NCBI RefSeq assembly: GCF_003286085.1
Contig: NW_020825298.1
Coordinates: forward strand, 7,192,001-7,256,000
From: Drosophila persimilis
Taxonomy: Eukaryota > Arthropoda > Insecta > Diptera > Drosophilidae
Reading direction: 5' to 3'
Length of the DNA: 64,000 nucleotides
The translations under genes were made by a program, and so were the position numbers. A model generated the notes under the pieces. The model made no database searches and had not been told where the DNA came from. It saw only the letters and a program-made list of their open reading frames with translations. Positions 28,601 to 43,600 of the stretch are shown here, in pieces; the stretch's first letter is position 1; every line of letters begins with the position of its first letter.

Positions 28601-31600
28601 TGGTAGGGTAGTGGAGCCAGGGGTAGTTGGGCGATTTTAATGATTTCGTACATTTGTCGCAGCGGTTGCCAGCGCGAATGTCATTAGCGTTTATGATTAT
28701 ACGCGATAATTTTATAGTTTCTGAGATCTCATCTCGACGGACAGACAGACATGCCCGGCTTTTGATGATGACCTAGAATCTCAAAATGATTTCTAATAAG
28801 AGCACATATTGAAGGCATATTAATTTATTAATTTAAGGTGAGGCACTAAGGGCAGAAGTTCGTGTAAACAAACTAAGCAATAGAGAGTCAGATCAGCAGT
28901 ATTTTGAATACCTCACCCTAACAAGAACTTCACTTGGAACGAAAGCACTCATTCCCTTTTGATTCTCTTCTTCCCTGCACCAATACATCATGGAGTGCGA
29001 GAGGGACACACACATTGCTGGAACTCACGTGAGACTCACGAGACAACGAAACAATAACACAATTTAGATTGTCACACATATTGAAAAGAGTTTATGCAAA
29101 AAAATAGGTTTACCTACATTTATATGAAATAAATATACAAATGTCACTCATTGCTGCACTTTTCCTTTGTCGCGCTGCCTTTTTGTTGCCATTTTGCTTG
29201 TTTATGCGCCGCCGCCCTTGATACAACTCATTTTCATTCATTCAAAACATGTTTGGTACATTTAAACATCTAATCACTGCATCAATACATTAAACTTCAC
29301 TTCACAAACCGGCGCGACATTTAATTCGTTGTATTTTTCACCATTATCGGAGTTTTTCACTAATTAAAACGCGGAGCTGGCTTGCAAACGCATTTGCGCA
29401 CGCATTTACCGGTGAAAAAATTTTAATGAGAGCGCTGCAAATGCTCTCCTGCTCTTCTTTCTTATTGACCCCTCTTACCCGCTCTCTTCGGCTACTTTTG
29501 CTATTGCTCATGATACAACAGCAAACTTCGTTCTTCTCTCTCTCTCGTTGAACATAGCCGAAGAGGGAGTTTGCGGACCGACCACCTAGTGCTATTGCTT
29601 ATCTCTACTCTTGTCGGTTTCCTCTGCTACTGCAAAAAGAGATCAAAGATGTGTGGGCGTGGGAGTGAGATGGAGAGACTGGTAAGAGAGTTACAGTGCG
29701 CGGTGTAGCTGCAGCGCATGCTGAAACGAAAATGAAATTAATTGATCTCTCTTTGCAGTAGCAAAGGGAAAAAAAAAGAGTAGAGATAAGCAATAGGTGA
29801 AATGATGAAATTATGCAAGGTGGTCGGTCCACAAGTCAGCGCGGCCGTAGCTGCGAATCAAAACGTTCTCCCTCTTTGTTATTGTTTATTGTTTGTGTGG
29901 TGCGGTGAGGGGAGGGGTAATGCCTTTGTAGAAGGATGAACAGTGGTTGAAAATGTCCATCTGATTGGATGTGCTAATGCATTTTTTGTACCTGCATAAG
30001 CATCCTTAGAGCGGTCAGTGATATTTTTTCTAGAGATAAATTGGAAAACGCTATACCTAACAACCTATGAAAAAACCATGTCCAAAACCCAGTGAAAAAT
30101 CAAGAAATAGTCGTCTTTATATCTCAATTGATCAGTATATCCCTCGTGCTCTAGGTATCGGAAATATTTATTCTATTGTAACAAAAAAGTAGAGCTCAAA
30201 GCACCAACCACCAAAGCCCTCCTTGTCCTGTTCTAAATTAATTACATGCACATAATTATTTCTTACAAAATGTCACCGGGTGCCAAAACGTTGGCACACA
30301 CTCGCACAAAAAAAAAATACGAAAAAAAAGGAAAACTTTTAGTTGAAAATTCCATTTTAATTTCCGTTTCCGCATCAACATTTTCCGCTTGTCAATTATT
30401 GCAAAATTATGCAAATATGTTGCGCAGACAGGGAGGGAGTGGGAATGGGAATGGGAGTGGGAACGGGAAAGAAATGTCGAAATTTGTGCGCATTAAACGC
30501 GTCGCCCACAGAGGTCTCTCCTTCTCCCTTTCTCTGTCTCTCCGTGTCTCTCTTTCTTTTTCCTCTCGAGACTCAACACCGCCAGGGAGCTTAATTGAAT
30601 TAAAACATAAAAATTTCTGCACCGCAATAAGTTTGTCTGGTGCCCCGCCTCGGGGTAGGCTATAAACCTGGCCAACAGGGGAATGAACAATTCGGCTTGT
30701 GGGTATGAGGCATAGGGATATCTACCCCTCATATCGTATGTGTAATGCCCATTTTAGTGCATTTTGATAGGCAGCCCCCGCACCAGCAATGAGTATCATA
30801 ATTTTCGCATTTTACAACATTTTTTCTCAATTGGCGGGGGCTTTAAATTAATTATGAGAGAGGAAGGGCAGTGCAGAGCACAGAGCACAGAGCACGTCCC
30901 CAATCCCGTAAGTATGCAATGGAAATTTTCTGCATTCTCACTCGAAATGTTGTGCAATAAATATTTATGCAGCTGAGAGCGAAGCGAACGAACGTAGGAA
31001 CTACTTAACAACACAAACAGATACAAATATGTGAAAAGTTTCCGGCAACTCTCGGGAGGGGTTCCTCCACTTGAAAGTTGTACTCGGTCTCGTTTTTGTG
31101 CTGGGAGCCGCATGGCAGCATGTGCATGGCATTTTCATTTATCAGGCCTGCCTGGAACGCTTTCAGCGCTTAATCTGTACGGTACACACACAGTACAGGA
31201 GATACTCGCACTCGTGTGTGTTTGTGTTCTAATTGAAAATGTTCAACATTTTGGAGGGAAATTACCAAATGCAGAATATCCTCAGCATGGCCATGTTTTA
31301 TGCAAAATTTTAATTGAAACCTGATACACAATGAGCCAAGACTTACCCCCAAGTAGAGGATTAGAAAGTGGTTAGACAGGAGCATACAATGGATACCTTT
31401 GCATCGTAATTAATTGGAGATTCAATTGAAGCTTGAAGATAGAACACAGGTTGATGGACACGAAATACTAGCATTTCTTACAGCTGTGCTTACACAACTG
31501 AAATTAGAAGCAGTTAAATAGCCCAAGGAAATCGAAGTTAAACAATGGCATTACAGCCGAACAGAAACTGAAGTCAAAATCCCAATTTCAATATAAATAT

Positions 31601-34600
31601 AAATAATAATTCCTCAAATGATGCTCCGTGTCTGGGTGGCATTTATTGGGATGTAGGATGGAGGGGGAGGGGCGGTTATAGCCATTAGCTAACTTGTTCA
31701 CATCTGTTTTTACATATGTATTGCTTTACAGCTTCACTCTTGCTGGGAAAAGCGCCCCAGGCTATGCTTTGAATAATGTTCTCTGCTCGCTTTCCAACAC
31801 TCCCATTCCGCCATTCAAGAGAGTGTGTGTGCAAGTGTGATGTGTGATATGAATCCTTGTGTGAGTGTGTGTTTTGTATAAATCTGGCTGGCGTGTTTAA
31901 CATTTATCTCCTCTGTTCCCTGCATCCCTTTACTGCAGCTCCACCTCATTTTAATGTTCCTCGCATTAGTGGCAAATTTCTGGTACATCCGATATATGCA
32001 AATCTCAGCTGATGGGGTTGACAATCTCCTTCGACCAAGTTTTATGCGCTTCATTCGTTGCCATGAATGCGATTGTTCAGCTTAATGCGTTTGACTTTTG
32101 TTTGTGGTTTTTACTCTACAGCACAAAAGGTGTGCGTGCGAGCGATGCTTCTGTTTTAGAGCACTGTATAGCCTGAAAAATATTTATATGTAACGGCCGC
32201 CCTTTGACGATACGAGTATTCCTTATTCTAAAATATTGTTCGATCAATTGAAGGTATGAATAAAAACTTACTGAATGAGACCTGTTCTTTCAAGAGAATT
32301 ATAAGGGAATAATTATTGAAAAATAATTAAATATTCTCTCATTAGGTGTAGATTAGTTCGGGCAGTAACCCCTGGCTTACTCGCTTTGCTTTTTCGTCTC
32401 CAATTCTGACGGCAAGTGAAAGAGTATCCACCCTTCGTCTTCAGCCCATCGAAATCTTTCAACTATTCCCAGAGCATACTTAAGTGCGTATCATTTACAA
32501 CTACATATCTGCGTGTGTGTATTTACAGTTGAGTGTGTGCGTGGGTGTGCTGTCAATGCCGCCAGAAAGTACATAAAGTATGCCAGTCATTTCCGGACTT
32601 CCGTCTCAGTATTATAAATATTTGCACAGGGCCGTCGCTTAATTCGTTTAAGCCAACACAAACACAGCCTCGGAGAAATATTATAATTACGAGCGGGTCT
32701 GAGTATTATTTTTCGCCCTGCCAGCGAGAGAGAGAGAAAACTTAATTGTAATGCAAATTGAATGCAATCTAATGCTTGGCTGACTCCACAGAAAAGTCCA
32801 ATAAGTTAAAAGATTTTATAGGGGGGAAAAAAATATTATGCACATGACAAACTTTGGCCTCCAGGGGGGTGGCAGGGGGCTTGACACAAAAGTTGATGTC
32901 TCAAGTGTGAAGTGAAATATATGAGGACATATCTTGGCCCACGAGTAGGTAGTGGTGGAGAGGAGGAGCTGCAGGGACCAGCATATAAGTGCAGTTTCCG
33001 CTTTTGACTGTGGCATATAAATCTTAAGACAGTTAACGACATCATATGGCAGAGTTGGTCCGCTTCCAGAGGCTGCCAAGGATGAACTTACAATGCATAT
33101 GCCACAACCGGAAGTCCTCCTCCATCTCTCCTACGCCCCTCGGCATCTCCATCCCCGAAAAAAGCGAAGAACTTTGCTGCATAATTGTAAGGCGGAAGGC
33201 ACGGAAAGCGAAGGCGAAGGACGACGAAGGACGACGAAGGACGACGACGAGCGAAACGAAACGAAATGTTCGCCCAGCCAGTTGAGGAAACCAATTTGTG
33301 GTAATTGTCGTGAAATTGCAATTTCTGCAACTGTAATGGCCCAGAGGACTGACACACAGAGAGAGAGAGAGAGAGAGGAAGAGAGATAAGTACTGGTTGA
33401 GAGACAGAGACAGGGCAAAAAGGGAGACTGACTTCACTCAAATGAGATTCTCCTGCAGTTTGCTTCGCTGCGGCTTCCCCGAAAAAAGGTGCAAATGATA
33501 AACTGCCTAAAGCCGAATTAATGCGGAGATTGCTACCAGCTACCAGTGCTCGGTAATGGCAATGGGAATGAGCCATGGAAATGAGCCATAAACCTTAATG
33601 AACGAAGGAAGGGCTTTCCTTTTTGGGGACTGGGTGGCGGGGGGTGGCATTCGATCTTCAACCAATTTCAACCACGTCAATGGCAAACAAAAGCGAATAC
33701 TTCAGAATTCCATTCCCTTTTTTTTATTCTCTTTGGCCTGGACCTGGACTTTCCGCCAACCGCTTTTATCATCAGTGGAAAAATCACGTGCGCATAAAAC
33801 TTTCCAATCAGCGATGCCAAATACAAAAGAGGTCCTTAACAAGCTGCTCAAGTGCGGGAGTGCAGGAGAGGACGAGGCAGAGGACTCAGGTGTCGGCAAT
33901 AAGTTTTCACCTCCTTTTGTCATTCGTGCTATCTTCGGTTCGGGCAAAGTTTCAACTTAAAATGGCAAATCCATACAATAAATATATAAAATGTTACTTT
34001 CCGTGTCACACCTGAACTAACCTCAAATAAATTTCACACATGTGCCGGACAGAGACCCAAAGAGGGCGGGAGGCTGCAGGAGACATGCAGGAGAGGCTTG
34101 AACAAAAGCCGGAGAGAAGAACTATAACCAGTCCGTACTCCGTATATGTTTAGCGCACAGGAATGCCTCGAGTTGGAAAAAACTTTCCTCCCCACACACA
34201 CACGATAAGGCGTGGGGACTGGGGGGAGCCTTCTAACAGGTTGAGTGCGTTCTGAGTGCTCGGGCTTGGGGTCTCCACGGATCACCTCCACCAGCCAGTG
34301 CCAACGCCAGGCGAATGCAACAATTTCCAATCACTTCCCTTGCAGCGACACAATTTTCTATATTTATACTTTACGACACCCCTGCCATGAAGGGGTTTCG
34401 ACACCAAGTCTGGGCTTTGGTGAATGTATGGATGCCCTTGTAGAAGCCAAAGACAAGCCAGCGATTGAGGTTCTTTAGAACTGTAGGCCTTTCAGTTCTG
34501 TGGAATATTTTTAGCAAGAAAATCATACTTTGAAGAGAGACCTAAACCCAATGAGGCCACGAATGCATTAGCCTTAGGTTCATCCGTTGAAGTCCAAGCC

Positions 34601-37600
34601 CCATTGCTTAACGCAGTGATCCTCCCAACTCCAGTGCCAGTTAGAGTATCAAAAGTGGTTTGAACGCACGCTTAGTTTGTTTTTGAGAGAATTCCAGAGC
34701 AATCCCCCTCAGAATGCGTATGGCAAAACTTTGAGGGGGGTAGGGAGGAAAAACCAGTGGCTGCTGGAGAGTGTTCGAAAGTGTTGCAGAATGAAAAGTT
34801 TTTCCTTCTTATTGCTGCAGTCCGCCTGTTCCGTTTCGTTCCGTTCTTGTTGCATTGATTCGATTTGTTGCGATTGCGTTTTTAGTCTTTTGCATGTGCG
34901 CACCACCCCCCATCCCCCCACCCTCCAAAAAGTTTTGCCACTCCGGACTGGGGCCTCAGATAAAGCATAACAATTGCCATGCACAAAACTTTTCCCTCTA
35001 CAAATGTTCTCTTTTTTGGAGGACCACCAGATCTAGTAGTCCCCCTCCCCCTCACCACCCATATGTGCATATACAGGGCAAAGATGAAGACGATTTATTG
35101 TTGCAGCTTAAAGTTCCTTTCCCTTGCAGGTCCCAGCTGCTTACAAAGTTGTTCCCTGATTAATTGCACACTCCCCCGTTCGAGGGAAAGTCCCGAAAAT
35201 ATCACTCATACGCCATGTGTTGCACAATTTGGGTTAAATACTTGCGCTGGTCGATCGTTAAGCGGGTAAAGTCAGACACGCACATTGGGAGCTCATTAAC
35301 GTATTTAAGACCCAGCTAAGAGTTCATAAAAAACATCTACTGAACATATTTTCACCTGTGGGGGGTCCAGGGTGCTGGATGTGGAGCCAGTGATGGGAGC
35401 AACAAATTGTAGATGCTAGAGAAGGGAGAGTTTCTAGAGAGTTTTCTTCGAGTTTTCTAGAGAATAGAGGTTCCTAGTTTCTACGGTTAGTCCTAGAAAT
35501 CTTCATGCAATTACAGAAGAACATAAGAGGTAATCAAATAGCTCAATGAATGCATCAGACATGTATAAATATCCAACATTGTTATTGCTCGGATCGGACA
35601 CGTGTAAAATACAGTGAAATCTAGAAACATAGCATATCGCACCATGACTTCTGTCCTGTACTCTTTTGCACTCACAGCTGGAGTCCCACTACATCCTTCA
35701 ACTCTATCCACCCTCAAACACAGATCTATAGAAAAGTTAAGACTTTAGGTGCGAAGGAGAGCCTTAAATTTGTCATGAAACCACAAATTTTAAGGAAAAT
35801 TGCTGTCAATAGCGATACATATACAAATTCCTTTGCAATTTGAAGACAAGTTTCAGCTTGAAAACAGCCAAATTCTCAGCTCTGTGTCACCTTTGTTTCC
35901 CTGTAAGCTTTAAAGCTGCACACACGCATATCCCTGCACTCACATGCATACACCTGTGCGTGCGTGTGTGTGTGTGTGTGTGCGCTTTTAATGCCATTTT
36001 TATGGCCACCATTTGGAGCGCACGTCAGTCATTCAGTCAGTCAGTTAGTCAATCAGCCAGGCAGCAGTCCCAGCTTCAGCTTCAGCCTCAGCTGGGGCAA
36101 CATTTTTACAGCCATGTGGATGAGGGCTGGATAAAGTACCGCACACCGCACCGCAAGCCATAATAATAGTCACTCCGGTGCTCGGTGCTCGGTGCTCGGA
36201 CCCGTACTCGTACTCCCTTCTGCATCGGCAACTCATTAAGTTTGGCTTTAAAACAAATGAAAACATTTGGCCTGCCGCCCGCCCCGCCCCCCGTCGATGT
36301 GGCGTAGTTGGACGACCTCTTGACCCGCCTCACGTAATTTCCGCAATTGTTATTTATGTTAATTTTGTGCCAGCATTCTTCTACTTCAACTTGTACGACC
36401 CCGAGTAGAGGAGTACGAGTATTTATTTTATTTGTAACATTTTGTATGCATTCGTTTTTATTTTAAACCGAGCTTTCTGCTTTTATGCATTTGATGTATT
36501 TACAGAGCGTAAACTTTTCGTCGGGATGCTGAACAAAAAGTACACGGAGGCCGATGTGAGGCAGCTATTCACGGGCCACGGCACCATTGAGGAGTGCACC
36601 GTGCTCCGGGATCAGGCCGGACAGAGCAAGGGCTGCGCCTTCGTAACATTCGCAACTAAACAGAACGCCATTGGGGCGATCAAGGTGAGTGTAAAGGAGG
36701 GGATGGGACTGGGTGGGGGGAGGATGAGGGCTTTAAAGCAGGCTCTATGACAAATCCGAAAGGGGGTATCAACTTTTCTATTCAATGCGAGGAAAGAGGC
36801 AGTCATCATGTAAACTGGGGTAGATTTTGAAGTATTTAAAGTGTTTTACAACCAAATTGAAGCCATATTGCAGTGTCTTCGGGCTGTTTTCCTTCCACAC
36901 ATCGATACATTGTAGCCAGGGTTCACAAAGATCCATATCGATACTAGATTATTCCACTTAGTATCTATATTGACCAGAGATTTATGTTAGAACTTATTGC
37001 CTTACGAGATTCATTAAAGCAGATATTATTATGGGGATTACTACTCTGGAAAGAGTGCTCCCTAACGTGGGCAAAAATCACCTTTAAGTCCAATCAAAGC
37101 ACCGCTTAACAATCTCATCGTTTCTGCTGCTGTTGCTGCTGCCCCTGTGGGGTGTGTGGGAAAAACTGTCGCAATGATTAATTGCTGTGGCGGCAAGAGT
37201 CGCGCATATAAAACACGACTCCATCTCTCACATATACTCAAGCACATAGCAACCACACAGATACACAGAGCTTCGTTCCACAATGGCAGCAGCAGCAGCA
37301 ACGGCAGCGGCAGCAACAAAAACCGCATGCAACGGCAAACAGGAAACAGAAACGCAAGCAAGACGCCGCCTCTGGCAGCGGAAGAAGTCAACGGCAATCC
37401 TGGTGCCATCCAAGTAACCCTCTCTATTCCCACCCACACTCGCACACTCACACACACTCGTACACTAATGCAAGTTTTGCGCCGGAAACAGGCAAAATTA
37501 CAAACTTCCGACAGCCAAACACACACAAACACATGTAAAGGGAGACACAGTGCTGGGGGCGGGGAGAGAGGGCAGTGCAGTCCAAGCATGTTGTCTCTGT

Positions 37601-40600
37601 CTCTGTCTCTGTTCTCTGTCTCTGCTCTCTGTGTATATTGCACATAATTTGTCGCCTTTTGCAAGATGAATGTTGTTGTGGGTGCTGCAGCCATTATAAA
37701 GCCATACATGCATACATTTACATTCACATTTGCAGGGAGACCCACACACCGACACAGACAAATGTACAGGCTGCGCAGGCTTTGTGGTCCTTAGACCTTA
37801 CTTGAGAAATCTTTTTGAGTTCCGCTATGATTAGAAGGGATCCTTCTAAGCCCTGTATTTGTAGAGACTCTGATTACCTCTGGGCCCAAAAAACGTCCCA
37901 CATCCAAGTGGTTAGAATTTCATGGGTTTTTTTTAATTACACAGTAAATACTTTTGTGATATGTTCCACACACGAGTGACCACTGTACAGGCTTGTGTGT
38001 GGGTGTCAGCGATTTTAATGCATTTGAAGTCGCATTACGGGATGCCAGTCACGCACGAGCCAGCAATGAGCTTCGGGTAGCGCCAAGACCTGAAGATGGA
38101 GGACTGGACCCAAAGCTGATACTTAGGCTGCAGCTGGAGCTGGAGCAGGAGCTGGCCAGGACCAAAATGATAGCAAGGATTGCAGAGTCATTGCAGTCTA
38201 TTGACGCCTGAAAGTATGCAGCGCCATCAAATGCAATCCCAAGCGATGAAATTGCCAACCCCAAAGGCCCCCTCCCACAAAACCCAAAGAATCTGAAGCT
38301 CAAGCTGAAGGCTACCGGCAAAATGCATTTAATATTAATGTGCCATGTTTATAGCCCAGCAATTTATTCTCTACGGCTACTGCTCCTCCATTAACTCCTG
38401 TTTTTTCCATACATAAAACAGGAATAGAACCCAGAGGGACGAGCAAATGATGATAGCATTTTTCAACGCATGCAAATTTTCTTATATTTTTTGCTTTGCT
38501 TTGCTTTCGTCTCCTGCTAATTTGTCAAGTGGTTGGAGCTCCTCTGGAGCGAAGTTTGGAATGCGGTACGGGTCATTTAACCCGTTTATGGTTTGCTTCT
38601 GGCCAGAACAGGACAAGAGAAAAGAAGCCAGAACAGAGCGAGAGAAGCTAAGCGAAAAATTCTAGATATTTTCATAAATTTTTTGCGTTTTAAATGTTTC
38701 AAATAATTGAATTCCCTGGAATATTCCATCCTTTTCCTTTCCCATTCTTCATATATTTAAATACCTCCCCCTCAGGGGAGGGCCGCTCCTTCGGCTACTT
38801 GCTTTCCTTCCACTTGATGTTGCACAAGCTGCACAGAAGACCCTCAAAAGCCGGGCAGCAGTGGGGCAACTGAGAACAGATAAGTTTTATGGCAACTGAG
38901 ATGCGGCTTACAGCATCAGCATAAATGACGCGCACTTAAGCCGTGTCCCGGCCGACCACCTTGAGGCCCGGACAGGCTCCTACCTCCGGCCGTAGCCACA
39001 ACAGATCTGACAGACCAGAGACCCATTTGTCCGCTTAGGCGACTTAATTTACACCTTTCTGCTAAGCCCAAAAACAAACAAAAATCCCGCCTGTGCAACT
39101 CTGAACTCTCGAAACCAGGCCAAACATTTAGCCAAGGCTGCCATTTAGGTTGCGGTCCAAATGGTGGGGGGTGGGGGGTGGGACTGGGGCTGGGAGGTTA
39201 GCCACTTTACTTATTTTCCGGTTTATGTAGACTTTATCATTGAAACTCATCCACGGCTATGGGCGGTCCTGGGCCCAAAACTTCCGCTCAATTGTGGCAA
39301 CGACGGCAACTCTGGCCTGCATCCTGCCTCCTGGCACACCGTGCGTCTCCGCCACCGCCGCCGCCTGTGTATCGTGGCAGGCACCAGAAGTGCTCTTTAA
39401 TTACATTGACTATAATTCTTGCGGCTCTGGCGCGACTTTTATGGCCGGCGCATTGTTTTGCCGCTGTGGCTGCCACTGCCACTGCTGCTGCTGCGTCTGC
39501 TCTTGGCTACAAAGTAATTAGGGAAATTTCCGACCTTTTTAAACAGGTCCTAGTAGTTACACAAAGTTGGTGGCTGGCAAGGAAGGTGTCGTGCATTTTG
39601 GGCAGGGAGAGCTTCATGGAAATACGTAGAAGTTCGATATTGCGCGGGCTTTTCCTTGGGCTATCAAACAGAGTACTCTTTCAGGATAGAAATATACAAT
39701 ATATGACATTATAAATCCATTTTTCCCCATCCATTTTCCAGTCCCTTCACCAGAGTCAGACCATGGAGGGCTGCTCCGCTCCGCTTGTCGTCAAGTTCGC
39801 CGACACGCAGAAGGAGAAGGACCAAAAGAAGATGCAACAGCTGCACGCCTTCTGCGGCATCAATGCCCTGACCGGCCAGACGCCCAGTGGAGCGTCGGCT
39901 GCCACAAGCACGCCCACCGCCAACACAGCCACCGCCCTAATAGCTGCCCCAACTTCGGCCCCGAGACCCAATCCATCGATGGCCGCAGCACTGGCCGCAG
40001 TGCCACCTGTCCAGCAGGCGGGAAGCGGTACACAGACAGCGCTCGTGTCGGTGCCGACATCGGCCCAGTTGAACGCCTCTTTGGCGCCCACCCTGATGAC
40101 CGGCAATCCGCACCAGGGAGCGGCAGCAGCCGCGGCGGCGGCTGCGGCAGCGGCCTATCTGGGCGGAGATCCAGCGGCAGCGGCCCACCTGCAGCTCTAC
40201 CAACAGCTGCACAGCTACGGACTGAGTCCGGCTCATTATCTGCCAGGTGAGTGGAGGAATACTTCAGATGTTAAGAGCCCCATATTAGGATGTTAAGAAC
40301 CGTCCCCATCCCAACCCAAAGAATTCCCAATCTGATCGATCGGTTCAGCAAAAGATACAGATACAAATCCACAGCGTTGCATCATTCTATCTGTCTCTAT
40401 CGTTTCATTATACTATATATCTATCTCTGTTCCGTTTCCACCCATTTGCTCGTTACCTTTTCCAAGAATTTTCAACGTGTTTTCGTGTTCTTTACTATTG
40501 TTTCAATCGCGCACTTTATTTGTGTTTCTTACTGCAACCCACGGATACCTAAAGATACTCGTAATTGATTCAACCTCAATTGTAATTTTATTTTGCGTGT

Positions 40601-43600
40601 TTTTGTAGTACCTATTTTTAACTTTCTTGTTGTCTTCTCATTCATTTGGTCGTGTTTTCTTCACTTGATCGATACATTTTCCCCCCCCCATGTGTGTGTG
40701 TTTAGGGATTGATTAGATAAGAGCTGCCAGGAATCTTCTCAAAGGGTTTTCATACAGATCAAAACTAGGAATTTATTTTTTTCACTTTCAAAATAAAAAT
40801 TTCAGACGATCCCTTCATTTTTGTATGTTTAAAGTTGTAAAACATACCCAGAAACAGCCATAGAAACCTTCCATTATTTAAGGCTAAAAACGGGGATTTT
40901 TGGAAACCCTTAGATAAATGACCTCCGATTTGCTGAAGCTTCGTGCACGGGCAGTTATTTGTTGGGCATTTAAAGAAGTCAACAAGAATTAATGTAAAAG
41001 TTACAAAAAAAGTGGCATTCTTCCCTTTTTTTTAGCAAATCTGTTGTTGCTTCATTTATAAACAGGAAACTCGGCTTAGACAAGGAGAGTATAGAGAATA
41101 ACAAAAGAAGGAATAAGGGGACAACTGTCAAATAATTAATTTCAATTTAAGCAACAAAATTTGCATAAATGCAGACGGCTGACAGACAGCCAGACCTGAA
41201 GGACCAGTGAAGGAAACGGGGGAAAGGTTAGGCCAGGAGCAGGACAAGGACCAGGAACGGAAAGAAGGCTCAGCCCATCCCAGCCCAGCAGCTGAAGAGC
41301 AAAGCATGATGAATAAAACAAAAACATTGTAATAGGATTAAAAGGTGGACAACGACAATGACAGGGATGACAACAACAGCAGCAGCAGCAGCAGCAGCAG
41401 AGCGATGATGATGGCCCCAGACGGACACACAGATTTCGGACTCGCACACAGACGAGACACAACCCTACGTACACACGTACAGGGCGTCAATGTAAACGTG
41501 TTGCATATGCAACGTCGCTTCATTAGAATGACCGACGTGCCACGCCCCACCCCCCCGCACCACCTTCAGTCTGGCCAGTCTCGACGTGAACGTGGACATT
41601 TTGCGCATAACAAATCAAGCACAAGAGAACTTGAACAAACAGCAAAACCGACGAAGAAAAAAAGAGAATGAAATACTCGTAAAAGGGGGAATCACAGACA
41701 GCCAAATGTTGAGCGGCGCGTGATGTAATCGCACAAAGAACAAAAAATTCCATCCAGGATGTAGAATTTGGGAAAGATTGGATGCTCTAACGGGAGAGCA
41801 GATTGCTGAGAATATATCTCCTATAAAAAGTCACCATCATAGTCTAGAAAGAGAGCTTACGCCCCAAAATATCGATACACTCCACAATAAATATGAATCC
41901 CTTCAAGCAGCCTGCAAGCCATACATCCCCGACCAAGACACATGAAAAGTGAAAGGGTATCCCAGATGGAAGGATGCCGACCTGACGGCAGTAACAGTAA
42001 CAGTAAACGGTGGACAGTGGACAGTAAGCGGCGACAGTCAGGGCTGGGCTGGGCTGGGCTGGGCTGGGCAGGGCAGTCGGGCAGTTAGAAGGAACTTAGA
42101 GCGACGACGTATGCCACTTGAATAACAAATGACGTTTTTAAATGTCAGCCCCATCCATACACAGAGGAGCAGCAGAAGCTGGAGAAGAAGACCCAACGAC
42201 ACCGAACTCTGATGGCCAGCAAATGTACGGAACGTGTCCTCCAGGCTCCTTCATCCTCTCCACTCGCTTTTCTGGTATATATCCTTAAGTGCTGAATGAA
42301 ACCGTTAAGTGGATGCGGCGGACCTGTAAACGTTTGCTGATTTGACCAATTTCGGCCAAGATGACGGGAAACTTTATTTAATTGTGGCCCATGGAAAAAG
42401 TGGCTTTCAAAGGGAAGCTAATTATTTGACAGGCAAGAATGTTTTCCCAGGAAAACTCGCATGAAACATGAAAAATGTTTACCCATATACATGCGAGGGA
42501 AGAGCCCGCAAAGAAATAACCCAGAAGGAACGTCTTTGTCTAGCATTTTGTGTTGGTTTTTCTTTGCTCGCTGGCAAGTTGGAAATTTTTTACAAGACTT
42601 TCCGAAAGGCCCCCAGGGCAATGGCGCCATCAAAGGCAAGGAACCATAGAAGAGTGGAATATAAAAGCAGGCAGGGAGGGGCCTTAGAAGGGGTGCAAAA
42701 AAAAAAAACAGGAGACTGCCCCAATAGCCTGGGGAGTGGAGCAAGGGCGCTGGCATGTAAAACAAATGCAATTCCAATGTGGCAACAGCAACAGCCTGAA
42801 GTTGTCCGCAGGTGAGAACACTTAAAGTTTTATTATGCCCACAAAAGGTGTTGCAGGAGAGTGGGATTCCACATCTAAGGATAGTCCGACTAAACACACA
42901 CACACACACACCCATGCCGACCCCCAGACAGACACCCAAGCCTACTGGCAGCTCATTCAAAGAGAGAAAGCAATTTTTGTGAATATTCTTTAAATATGCT
43001 AGACAATACCCCCCACACCCTGTACCCCACGTGAATGTCTGTGTCCATCTCTCTCTGCTCCACACACGCATACGGCACCTGCCTGTTCGCCCTGTCTCTT
43101 TCTTATGTGTTCCTAGGATCCTTGTTTTGTGTAGAAAAGCTTTCACTCATTCGCCCGCGCCGCCAAGTATGCAACATGGGATTGAATCCGGAAACCGGAA
43201 GTCGCCCCTCATTTCCTGTTTCTTTTTGCCAGCCTCTTAAAATTGTACCTCATTTTTTTACACAATTTAATTTAGTTAAATTAAATTTGATAAAGCTTAT
43301 GGCTAACTGCATTCGATTGAACTGAGATTTATGTATTTATTTAACTGTCTGAATTTTGTCCTTGGTTTATATTTTTATTTATTTTTTTATTTTATTTATG
43401 TATGATTTTTATTTATTTACTTAATTTCTTGCATCCCCGCCTTATTTACCTAAATTTTATTTAATTTTCTCAATTAATTTCTTATTATTATTTTGATTAT
43501 AATTGAATGGAAATTTGTTATTTAATTTATCAACAAAATCTTTTAAATATTCCTCAATTTGATTTGGAAATTTAATCTTTTTTTTAATTTTAAATTACTT

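Larger units (their letters stand above)
9744..36505 (+). other. bru2: bru2 intron 4 (26.8 kb)
   Basis: This very long intron lies between the RRM1 and RRM2 exons. It contains the alternative coding exon at 21882-22458, GA-rich and leader-like candidates at 13.35-13.93 and 17.97-18.18 kb, an AT-rich island at about 12.62-13.15 kb, a G17 tract at 23179, the foldback at 29.5-29.9 kb and many microsatellites. Apart from the alternative exon I see no protein-coding gene, tRNA or transposase fragment in it. No clear CAG/GTAAGT recursive-splice site was found by eye. Confidence 0.7.
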
